In this document: positions 1 to 6,695 of the stretch, piece by piece | How positions within the stretch are numbered: the stretch's first letter is position 1 | Layout: each line of letters starts with the position of its first letter | DNA from: Fidelibacterota bacterium UBA6817 | Lineage (GTDB): Bacteria; Fidelibacterota; Fidelibacteria; Fidelibacterales; Fidelibacteraceae | Reading direction: 5' to 3' | DNA: 17,895 nt | Assembly (NCBI GenBank): GCA_002452555.1 | Contig: DKER01000098.1 | Location: forward strand, 1 to 17,895 | Notes under the pieces: generated by a model | What the model saw: the letters and a program-made list of their open reading frames with translations, nothing else | The model's database searches: none | Told to the model about the DNA's origin: nothing | Position numbers and translations under genes: made by a program

Positions 1-269
1 AAACCCCTGACAGATATATTAAAATCAAACAGGAAACTCCTTACTTTTTAATGCGTGTTCTTTTAATACTGTTCAGTGTGATTTTAAAGGATCATTCATC
101 ATTATGCGACGCGTTTAGCGCATGTTAATGTGATGCAGGCCATTATGCAGCTATGAATGTGATGTGTAACCCGCTTTCTCTGTAACTTTTTTACTCTCAC
201 GGATCAACAATATTAATATTTGAACGTGTCATAACGTATGAAGAAGTGCAAAATAAAGTGAGGTTCATT
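1..269. other. No recognisable gene in the left-edge stretch
   Basis: No convincing gene is seen before the DUF427 start. One forward frame is open from the left edge to a stop near 128 and another to a stop at 49-51. Either could be the tail of a gene lying outside the window, but neither translation resembles a family I know. The stretch is AT-rich and I see no clear hairpin terminator or sigma-70 promoter in it. Confidence 0.4.
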
Positions 270-554
270 ATGAAAGCAATCTGGAACGATACAATCATTG
301 CAGAAAGTAATGACGTGGTAAATGTGAAAGGAAATGCATATTTTCCCCCTCAATCAGTTAAAAAGGAATATCTGGTTTCAAGTAACACCCATTCCGTATG
401 TCCATGGAAAGGTAAAGCATCGTATTACTCCCTGAGTGTAAACGGTAAAATAAATACGGATGCAGCATGGTATTATCCCGAGCCCAGTGATTTGGCCCGG
501 AACATAAAGGGACATATTGCCTTCTGGAAAGGTGTTCAAATCGTAAATGACTGA
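270..554 (+). CDS. DUF427 family protein
   Basis: This is a protein of about 94 residues that matches the small DUF427 family (single compact beta-rich domain, biochemical role not established). Hallmarks are the N-terminal MKAIWNDTIIAES, the central CPWKGKASYY segment, and DAAWYYPEPS followed by IKGHIAFWKGV, which together cover nearly the whole family domain. The frame extends upstream to a GTG at 246, but I choose ATG 270: family members begin with this MKA-W motif, and an AGTGAGG ribosome-binding site lies at 257-263 with a 6-base spacer. It is probably a soluble cytoplasmic protein. It stands alone, followed by a non-coding or decayed stretch. Family identity is clear; function is unknown. 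Confidence 0.85.
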   Translation: MKAIWNDTIIAESNDVVNVKGNAYFPPQSVKKEYLVSSNTHSVCPWKGKASYYSLSVNGKINTDAAWYYPEPSDLARNIKGHIAFWKGVQIVND

Positions 555-559
555 TTAAT

Positions 560-985
560 CCAACAATAGAAAGAATATCGATGTCGCAAAATATCACACG
601 GATTACAACAAAGGAACGGCTTTGCTTGAAATTATTACGGATGTAAATCTGGTATAAACAAAGTTCTGATTTATCCCGTTACCTAAATCAAACTCATTTG
701 GGTATTTTGAGGATTTTGCAGTTGACTGCGCTATTAAAATGAAAAAAAAGATCACGTCCGGTCTATGTGCGTAATGAAAATCCTTATTTTGAAATTAAAA
801 TGTACCTCTATTTGCTTTTTGAGATAATCCGAATACAAGAGTTGACGCCGTTCAAATTTCTTGTGTCGGTGAACGGTCTTAACGGATCTGTTTAAAAAAT
901 CTTGATATGAATGAACAGATTGATGAAGCGGTTCTGTTTTGGTATGATACGGCAAACAGGAGCGTGGTAAACGGAAAATGCGGGT
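560..985 (+). pseudogene. Probable decayed gatB fragment (Asp/Glu-tRNA amidotransferase subunit B)
   Basis: No intact gene lies between 555 and 1035, but conceptual translation in shifting frames gives colinear echoes of GatB. At 601 the frame reads DYNKGTALLEIITDVNL before a stop, close to the family signature D-Y/F-N-R-x-G-T-P-L-L-E-I-V-T-E-P-D. Further on, a VDC near 721 could match the GatB R-C/V-D site. An EIK near 791 could match V-E-I-K-N, and EQIDEAVLFWYD near 914 could match the Q-E-T-R-L-W-D region. The spacings from the first motif (about 40, 63 and 108 codons) roughly follow intact GatB. Several stops and at least two frame changes are needed. The first motif is good evidence; the others are weak alone. 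A functional gatB would have to be elsewhere, since gatA at 15940 looks intact. Confidence 0.5.
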
Positions 986-1035
986 AAGCATGGAAATTGT
1001 ACAAATCCTAAGTATGAAAAAAAGGGTAAAAAACA

Positions 1036-1596
1036 ATGAGCAGAATAAAAGTCATTTCTTATGAAGAAGCGTCAGGCCGGCTTAAAGAAATTTACAATGA
1101 TTTGATAAGCAAGCGCGGAAAACTTGCAGAAGTCCATACGATTCAGAGCCTGCGTCCTGAGAGTATCGTGAAACATATTGACCTTTATTTGGAAATTATG
1201 TTTTCAAAATCCGAGCTGACCCGGGCAGAACGTGAGATGATGGCAGTGGTTGTTTCAAAAGCAAATGGGTGTATGTATTGCCAGAAGCATCATGCAGAAG
1301 CGTTAAATAACTATTGGAAGGATGAGAATAAAACCGAAACGTTCAGGATGTCATACCAAAATGTTCAGCTTGATCAAAAAGAATTGTCTCTGTGTCGTTA
1401 TGCAGAACAATTAACGCAAAATCCTGAAACTGCAGTGAACAATGATTTAACCGAACCATTAAAGAAAATCGGATTAAGTGATGAAGCCATTCTGGATGCC
1501 ACATTGGTCGTTGCGTATTTTAATTTTGTCAACCGGATTGTTTTAGCCCTTGGTGTTGAACTGGAAGAGAATCCCGGTTCCGGATATAAATATTAA
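1036..1596 (+). CDS. Peroxidase-related enzyme, AhpD/carboxymuconolactone decarboxylase-like
   Basis: This 186-residue protein belongs to the AhpD-like superfamily, in the group usually named 'uncharacterized peroxidase-related enzyme'. The AhpD active-site pattern is intact: Glu67, then Cys79-Met-Tyr-Cys82, then His86, with the same E-x11-C-x2-C-x3-H spacing as AhpD. The helical segment LTRAEREMMAVVVSKANGC precedes the redox pair, and a second helical half (about 110-175) contains ILDATLVVAYFNFVNR. Members reduce peroxides through a thiol pair fed by a reductant partner; substrate and partner here are unknown. There is no signal peptide, so it is probably cytoplasmic. The gene stands apart from the following operon by about 100 bases and from the preceding relic. 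Only a weak purine-rich ribosome-binding site precedes the ATG. Confidence 0.85.
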   Translation: MSRIKVISYEEASGRLKEIYNDLISKRGKLAEVHTIQSLRPESIVKHIDLYLEIMFSKSELTRAEREMMAVVVSKANGCMYCQKHHAEALNNYWKDENKTETFRMSYQNVQLDQKELSLCRYAEQLTQNPETAVNNDLTEPLKKIGLSDEAILDATLVVAYFNFVNRIVLALGVELEENPGSGYKY

Positions 1597-1689
1597 CTCT
1601 GTTGCACTCTGATCCTATAAACCTTTAAAAAACAACGGAATTCATTTTTTTAGGAACGATAAAATTCTTAACTTTCACCCCCAAATGAC

Positions 1690-1695
1690 GGAGGG
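1690..1695 (+). promoter_or_regulatory. Ribosome-binding site fixing the yicC start
   Basis: GGAGGG lies 4 bases before the ATG at 1700. It overlaps the codons just after an in-frame ATG at 1685, which would be the longer alternative. The strong site and the family-like N-terminus (MLLSMTGFGKAEG) favour 1700. Confidence 0.8.
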
Positions 1696-1699
1696 TCTC

Positions 1700-2578
1700 A
1701 TGCTGCTCAGTATGACAGGTTTTGGAAAAGCTGAGGGGAATTATAAAAATATTCATTTCACCGTTGAGGTTAAGTCCGTCAACAGCCGTTTTATTGATAT
1801 TTCTGCGGTTATTCCCCGTAAAGTTGCTTTTCTTGATCTTCCGGTTCGGGATTTCCTCCAAAAGAATCTGATGCGCGGGAAAATACTGTTTGTTCTCCAT
1901 CTTACCGGCGATACGGGAGAAATAAGCCGTTATCAGTTGAATGAAAAACTTCTCAGCGATATAACAAAACTGGCCGATCGCCTGAAAGAAGATTACGGTG
2001 TTGAAGGCAAACTGACGCTGTCCGATATTTTTTTAAGGGAAGATGTTATCGAACTGCAAGAGGTTGAACTGGAAGAAGAAGCCCTGCAGAATGAAATCCT
2101 TTCAGTAACCGGAAAAGCCCTCGATCAATTGAAAGCCATGGAAAAACGGGAAGGCGATTATTTGAAAGAGTTGCTCCAGAAAGATCTGAATTCCATGGAA
2201 GAAGAGATTCTGTCCCTTGAAGCAATACAACAAAGCAATCTGGATAACCATGTCAAACTCTTTAAAGACAGGGTAGCAAAGTTAAGCGAGCAGTTTTCCA
2301 TGGATGAATCGCGACTTTACCAGGAAGTTGTCATTCTTGCAGATAAACTGGATATATCTGAGGAAATTCAGCGTTTTAAAAGTCATATTGAACAGTTTAA
2401 TGCTTATCTGAACCATGAAGAAACGGTTGGCAAACGCCTGAATTTTCTGCTGCAGGAAATGCATCGGGAAATTAATACACTGGGTAATAAAGCTGCGAAT
2501 GCTCATATTTCCCGGACTGTCGTAGAAATTAAAAATCAACTTGAAATCATGCGTGAACAGGTTCAAAATATTCAATGA
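1700..2578 (+). CDS. yicC: YicC family endoribonuclease
   Basis: This 292-residue protein matches the YicC/YloC family in full length (E. coli YicC is about 287). The N-terminal YicC_N domain opens with SMTGFGKAE and VEVKSVNSRFIDIS, as usual. The C-terminal DUF1732 domain (about 205-292) contains LNFLLQEMHREINTLGNKA and ends in the typical KNQLEIMREQVQNIQ. The middle region, about 110-200, is charged and probably helical. YicC proteins are reported as RNA-cleaving or RNA-decay-associated enzymes of the cytoplasm. The gene heads the tight run of genes and overlaps gmk by ATGA at 2575-2578. The order yicC-gmk-rpoZ-coaBC is also seen, with insertions, in Bacillus (yloC-remA-gmk-rpoZ-coaBC), which supports orthology. 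I could not define a promoter in the 100 bases upstream. Confidence 0.92.
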   Translation: MLLSMTGFGKAEGNYKNIHFTVEVKSVNSRFIDISAVIPRKVAFLDLPVRDFLQKNLMRGKILFVLHLTGDTGEISRYQLNEKLLSDITKLADRLKEDYGVEGKLTLSDIFLREDVIELQEVELEEEALQNEILSVTGKALDQLKAMEKREGDYLKELLQKDLNSMEEEILSLEAIQQSNLDNHVKLFKDRVAKLSEQFSMDESRLYQEVVILADKLDISEEIQRFKSHIEQFNAYLNHEETVGKRLNFLLQEMHREINTLGNKAANAHISRTVVEIKNQLEIMREQVQNIQ

Positions 2579-3147
2579 AAAAAGGACTCCTGGTATTATT
2601 TGCCGCTCACAGCGGCGCCGGTAAAACGAGTATCATCCGTGAACTTCTCAAAAAAAATCCCGGTTGGCAGTTCTCTGTATCTGCTACAACCCGAAAACCC
2701 AGAAACGGAGAATTGGAGGGAAAAGATTATCTTTATGTGGATAAAGAATATTTTGAGGCGATGATCAGGAGTCAAAAACTGCTGGAATATGAGGAAGTCC
2801 ACGGAGAATATTACGGAACGCCATCCGATCCCGTGTATAAAGCCCTGGAAGATGGAAACATTATGATTTTTGACCTGGATGTGAAAGGTGCCCTGAACCT
2901 GAAAAAACGCTTTAAAGATGACTCTGTCAGTATTTTTGTGGAAGTCCCGGATTATGACATCTTACGTAAACGACTGATTGACAGAGGAACGGAAACGCCG
3001 GAGCAGGTTGAGAAACGCTTATCCAGAATTCCCCTTGAAACGGCAATGAAACATAAATTTGACTATGTAGTTATTAATCATAAATTATACGATGCAATCA
3101 AATTAACGGAAGAAACAATAAAAAGCAAAATAAAGGAAGGAAATTAA
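2575..3147 (+). CDS. gmk: Guanylate kinase
   Basis: This 190-residue enzyme phosphorylates GMP to GDP with ATP, feeding GTP, dGTP and (p)ppGpp synthesis. The P-loop is HSGAGKTS (residues 12-19), preceded by Ala-Ala instead of the commoner G-P, a mild variation. The GMP-binding part is canonical: SATTRKPRNGE followed by GKDYLYV, then the lid-region EEVHGEYYGTP, then IFDLDVKGALNLKK. RLIDRGTETPEQVEKRL supplies the arginines of the lid and base-binding segment. Length is normal. It overlaps yicC by four bases, and the rpoZ start codon follows its stop directly, so translation is probably coupled. The product also supplies the substrate pool of the Rel enzyme encoded further along the cluster. Confidence 0.96.
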   Translation: MKKGLLVLFAAHSGAGKTSIIRELLKKNPGWQFSVSATTRKPRNGELEGKDYLYVDKEYFEAMIRSQKLLEYEEVHGEYYGTPSDPVYKALEDGNIMIFDLDVKGALNLKKRFKDDSVSIFVEVPDYDILRKRLIDRGTETPEQVEKRLSRIPLETAMKHKFDYVVINHKLYDAIKLTEETIKSKIKEGN

Positions 3148-3477
3148 ATGTCTAAAGGTGGATTCAAATTCGAAGGAGAAAGACCCGACGATATTTTTGA
3201 AGCTATTATTATTATGGCAAAACGAGCCCGCCAGATAAATCAGAGACGAGCTGATAAATTTACGCTTCGGCCTTATCAGATTGTAGAGGGCGAAGAGGAT
3301 GTTGAGCAGGAACCGCTGTATGATGATTTCGATTTCGACAGTCTGGAAAAACCTACAACCATGGCTATGAAACAGTATGCCACATCAGAGATCGAATACG
3401 AATACTCCGATCCGGACGAAGAGTATGAAGAGATGGACGATGAGAGCATGTTTGATATGGATGATCATTTGATCTGA
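3148..3477 (+). CDS. rpoZ: RNA polymerase omega subunit
   Basis: This 109-residue protein has the omega core DDIFEAIIIMAKRARQINQR near residues 14-33. The helix carries the conserved A-x-x-R-A-R-Q-I-N pattern by which omega clamps the beta' subunit. After residue 50 the protein becomes strongly acidic, with a C-terminal tail (about 80-107) composed largely of Asp, Glu, Tyr and Met. Extended omegas of this kind are common in the Bacteroidetes/FCB side of the tree, whereas E. coli omega is 91 residues. The start directly abuts the gmk stop, with an AAGGAAGG ribosome-binding site inside the end of gmk. Its stop overlaps the coaBC start (TGATG). Position between gmk and coaBC is the conserved one and supports the call. 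Confidence 0.9.
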   Translation: MSKGGFKFEGERPDDIFEAIIIMAKRARQINQRRADKFTLRPYQIVEGEEDVEQEPLYDDFDFDSLEKPTTMAMKQYATSEIEYEYSDPDEEYEEMDDESMFDMDDHLI

Positions 3478-4676
3478 TGAATTATATCAGGGACAAGAAG
3501 CTGCTGGTTGGAATAACCGGCGGTATTGCTGTTTACAAGGCAGCAGGCATTGTGCGGCGCCTGACACATGACTATCAATGTGATGTTCAGGTGATTATGA
3601 CCCGGCATGCCCTTGAATTCATGACGCCCCTGACATTTGAAACATTTTCGGATAAACCGGTGATTACCGGCATGTGGACATCCGGGAAAAAGATCTCAAC
3701 ACGACATATTGACCTGGTTTCATCAGCGGATGGACTGCTTGTCGTGCCGGCAACAGCCAATATTGTGGGAAAAACTATCGCCGGTATCGGTGATGATCTT
3801 CTGAGTACCATGATTATAGCCTGCCCCCCTGAAAAATGCATTTTTGCCCTGGCTATGAATACAAATATGTATAACAATCCGGTTTTTCAGGAAAACAGGC
3901 ATAAACTTTACCGTTACGGCTACAATGTAATAGAACCGGGTTCGGGTCCTCTTGCATCCCGAAAAGAAGGGGACGGTATTGGCCGTCTGGCTGAAGAAAA
4001 CGTCATTATCGATTATGTGAATACGTTTTTTCAGTATAAATCGCGATTGAAAGGGAAGAAGGTGCTGATCAGCGGCGGTCCGACCAGGGAATTTCTGGAC
4101 GATGTCCGGTTTATTTCCAATCCGTCTTCAGGGAAAATGGGCATTGCTCTTGCCCGGGCTGCAGCATTCGCCGGTGCGGATGTTACGCTTGTTCTGGGTC
4201 CCGTTCAGATTCCGGCAGAAGGTCCCTATAAAACCCTTCGGGTTCAGTCTGCTGATGATATGGCAGATAAACTCCTGACCTGTTATAAAGACGCTGATAT
4301 TGTGATTATGTCTGCAGCCGTGGAAGATATCAAACCTGCAAAAAGCAACGGTAAAATTAAAAAAAATGCCATTCCTCAATCCCTCAGTCTTTCGCCCAAT
4401 CGTGATATCCTGAAAGAAATGGGCCGAAACAAAGGGGAACGGCTCCTTGTAGGATTCAGTGTCGAGACAAAGGATATCCTGGAATCCTCACGAAAAAAAA
4501 TTACCGATAAGAATCTTGACTATATCGTTATCAATAACCCTCAGGAAGAGGGTGCCGGTTTTGAAACGGACAGCAATAAAGGCATTATTCTTGATAAATA
4601 CGGGAATCAAACTGAATTTCCCCTCCAGTCCAAACGAGAATTAGCGTTCAGGATTATAGATCTCATCACCGGGTGA
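3477..4676 (+). CDS. coaBC: Bifunctional phosphopantothenoylcysteine decarboxylase / phosphopantothenate-cysteine ligase
   Basis: This 399-residue enzyme carries out two steps of coenzyme A synthesis. The CoaC flavoprotein half (about 1-185) has GITGGIAVYKA, the catalytic His77 in STRHIDLV, the PATANIVGKTIAGIGDDLLS flavin-binding stretch and AMNTNMY (Asn128) as substrate clamp. The CoaB half (about 192-399) begins KGKKVLISGGPTRE, continues DDVRFISNPSSGKMG, has AAVEDIKP where many enzymes read AAVADYRP, and has KIKK near 293-296 for the ligase step. In the CoaC lid the usual A-C-G is A-S-R (Ala160-Ser161-Arg162), so the cysteine equivalent to E. coli Cys158 is missing. From memory, Bacteroidetes enzymes often read A-S-G there, so this is probably a lineage trait. 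It overlaps rpoZ by one base. Confidence 0.95.
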   Translation: MNYIRDKKLLVGITGGIAVYKAAGIVRRLTHDYQCDVQVIMTRHALEFMTPLTFETFSDKPVITGMWTSGKKISTRHIDLVSSADGLLVVPATANIVGKTIAGIGDDLLSTMIIACPPEKCIFALAMNTNMYNNPVFQENRHKLYRYGYNVIEPGSGPLASRKEGDGIGRLAEENVIIDYVNTFFQYKSRLKGKKVLISGGPTREFLDDVRFISNPSSGKMGIALARAAAFAGADVTLVLGPVQIPAEGPYKTLRVQSADDMADKLLTCYKDADIVIMSAAVEDIKPAKSNGKIKKNAIPQSLSLSPNRDILKEMGRNKGERLLVGFSVETKDILESSRKKITDKNLDYIVINNPQEEGAGFETDSNKGIILDKYGNQTEFPLQSKRELAFRIIDLITG

Positions 4677-4680
4677 TTTC

Positions 4681-5331
4681 ATGGTAAAAAGCGGCTTAAG
4701 CACGATGCGTTCTTATTTGACGTATATCCGCGATGTGTTCGGGTATGAACTTTATATAAACAGGGAACAAACTGTGACAGACCTTGATTTGTATCGCCGG
4801 TCTATTGAAAACTGTACCAAATGCAGCCTTTCCCAAACCCGTATTCATTTCGTATTCGGTGAAGGCCATCCCAATGCGGATATTCTCTTTGCAGGTGAAG
4901 CTCCCGGTGCCCGCGAAGATGAAACCGGTCATCCTTTTGTAGGGAGAGCCGGTATGCTGCTTGAAACGGCTTTGAAAAGGATCGGACTCAATCGCTCCCA
5001 GGTTTTTATTGCCAATGTTCTTAAATGCCGGCCTCCGGGAAACCGGGATCCCCTGCCGGATGAAATTGCTCTGTGTGAACCTTATTTGCATCGGCAGATT
5101 GAGTTGATCAAACCGAAAGTGATCGTCGCCTTGGGAAGAATTGCCGGAAGAACACTTCTAAAACTCAGTCCGGACACATCCCTGACGGCGATGCGAAACG
5201 AAAAGCATGAATATCAACATGTCCCTCTGCGTGTCTTTTATCATCCTGCTGCTATTTTGAGAAATGCCGGCCGCCTGGATGAGTTTTATGCGGATTTTGA
5301 AAAACTTGCAGAACAATTTTTAAGGAAATAA
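4681..5331 (+). CDS. Uracil-DNA glycosylase, family 4 (Fe-S)
   Basis: This 216-residue enzyme would excise uracil from deaminated DNA as the first step of base excision repair. Four cysteines fit the family's [4Fe-4S] ligands: Cys45 and Cys48 (ENCTKCSL), Cys116 (NVLKCRPPGNRDP) and Cys132. Motif A is GEAPGAREDETGHPFVGRAG (72-91), and motif B is HPAAIL (188-193). The N-terminus before Cys45 is longer than the core domain requires, resembling phage SPO1 polymerase-related family-4 members. ATG 4681 gives a 4-base gap from coaBC, with GGGTGA just upstream overlapping the coaBC stop. ATG 4705 is a possible later start. The gene sits between coaBC and dnaB, and its stop is one base from the dnaB start. 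Confidence 0.93.
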   Translation: MVKSGLSTMRSYLTYIRDVFGYELYINREQTVTDLDLYRRSIENCTKCSLSQTRIHFVFGEGHPNADILFAGEAPGAREDETGHPFVGRAGMLLETALKRIGLNRSQVFIANVLKCRPPGNRDPLPDEIALCEPYLHRQIELIKPKVIVALGRIAGRTLLKLSPDTSLTAMRNEKHEYQHVPLRVFYHPAAILRNAGRLDEFYADFEKLAEQFLRK

Positions 5332-5332
5332 A

Positions 5333-6694
5333 ATGGCCCAGGAAAACGTAACGAAAGTTCCGCCCCAATCTATCGAATCCGAAATGGCGGTTCTGGGTGC
5401 GATGATGCTGGACAGCAGTGCGGCAGCAAGGGGGATTGAACTGCTCCAGGATGATGATTTTTATCGTGAATCCCATCAGTTGATCTTTCATGCCATGTCC
5501 GTACTCTACGAAGGCAGCAAACCGATAGATCAGTTAACGGTAACAGAAAAATTATCACAGCTTAAAGTTCTTGAGAAATGCGGCGGGGCATTTTACGTTT
5601 CAAATCTTGTTGAAAGCATGCCAACGGCTGCCAATATTGATTATTATGCTACTATCGTTAAGAATAAATCCACTCTCAGACATATCATCAGTGTGTCCAC
5701 AAAAATGATCACAGATGCCTATAATGAAGAAGATGAAGTGGATAATATTTTGGATATTGCCCAACAGCAGATTTACAAACTAAAAGCGCAATCGGCACCT
5801 TCTGATTTTGTTCAAATCGGAGATATTGTTCACACAACGATTGACCGGATTGAAATGTTGAGGAATCATGATCAGGATGTTATTGGTATTCATACCGGTT
5901 TTGTTGCTCTGGATAGAATGACATCGGGATTCCAACCGTCTGATCTGATCATAATAGCCGGCAGACCGTCAATGGGTAAAACGGCAGTGAGTCTGAGCAT
6001 GATGCTTAGGATGGCAGTGAAATACAAGAAGAAAGTAGGCTTTTTTTCACTGGAAATGTCCAATGAGCAACTGGTTATGAGACTCCTGAGCATGGGCAGC
6101 GGTATTGATCATCAAAAACTCCGTAAAGGACGGGTTCCTCCGGATATGTACAATAATCTTCTCAATACGGCATCGATGATCCATGAATCATCCATTTATG
6201 TGGATGATACGCCGAGTTTATCCATTATGGATCTTCGAAGCAGAGCCCGTAGAGTAAAAATAGAAAAAGGGCTGGATGTTGTCTTTGTGGATTATCTCCA
6301 AATTGCTCGGGGACTTACAAGCCGTTCTTCGACTCGCGAACAGGAGATCTCGTCCATCAGCCAGGGTTTGAAAGCAATGGCCAAGGAACTTCACATTCCT
6401 GTTGTGACTGTGGCTCAGTTAAACCGTGCCGTTGATGCCCGTTCCGGCGATCATCGTCCCCATTTATCCGACCTAAGAGAATCCGGTGCCATAGAACAGG
6501 ATGCGGATGTGGTCATGTTCATCTATCGCGAAGAGGTTTATTCCAAAGATCCGGAACATGAGAACAAAGCCGAGTTAATTATTGCAAAACAAAGAAACGG
6601 TCCGATTGGACGTGTCCACCTCACCTTTCTCAAGCATCTGACGCTGTTTGAGGATGCCCCGATTGGTGATTACGATCCGGAAGAGGCGTTTTGA
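5333..6694 (+). CDS. dnaB: Replicative DNA helicase DnaB
   Basis: This 453-residue hexameric 5'-3' helicase unwinds DNA at the replication fork. The N-terminal domain (about 8-110) opens with PPQSIESEMAVLGAMMLD. A linker follows (about 130-185), then the RecA-like domain: Walker A GRPSMGKTA (210-218), FFSLEMSNEQLVMRLLS, and Walker B VVFVDYLQ (316-323). Further motifs are AQLNR (361-365), LSDLRESGAIEQDADVVMFIYR, and KQRNGP (419-424) with the arginine finger. Length is standard and no intein interrupts the P-loop or other motifs. It starts one base after the glycosylase stop and ends one base before the rel start, so it is embedded in the operon. No helicase loader gene is visible in the window. 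Confidence 0.97.
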   Translation: MAQENVTKVPPQSIESEMAVLGAMMLDSSAAARGIELLQDDDFYRESHQLIFHAMSVLYEGSKPIDQLTVTEKLSQLKVLEKCGGAFYVSNLVESMPTAANIDYYATIVKNKSTLRHIISVSTKMITDAYNEEDEVDNILDIAQQQIYKLKAQSAPSDFVQIGDIVHTTIDRIEMLRNHDQDVIGIHTGFVALDRMTSGFQPSDLIIIAGRPSMGKTAVSLSMMLRMAVKYKKKVGFFSLEMSNEQLVMRLLSMGSGIDHQKLRKGRVPPDMYNNLLNTASMIHESSIYVDDTPSLSIMDLRSRARRVKIEKGLDVVFVDYLQIARGLTSRSSTREQEISSISQGLKAMAKELHIPVVTVAQLNRAVDARSGDHRPHLSDLRESGAIEQDADVVMFIYREEVYSKDPEHENKAELIIAKQRNGPIGRVHLTFLKHLTLFEDAPIGDYDPEEAF

Positions 6695-6695
6695 T

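Noticed and set aside
1636..1665. Sigma-70-like promoter before yicC (TAAAAT near 1660)
   Set aside because: No acceptable -35 hexamer sits about 17 bases upstream, and the region is AT-rich enough to give such matches by chance.
5333..6694. Intein in dnaB
   Set aside because: The helicase motifs are contiguous and the protein has normal length, so no intein is present.
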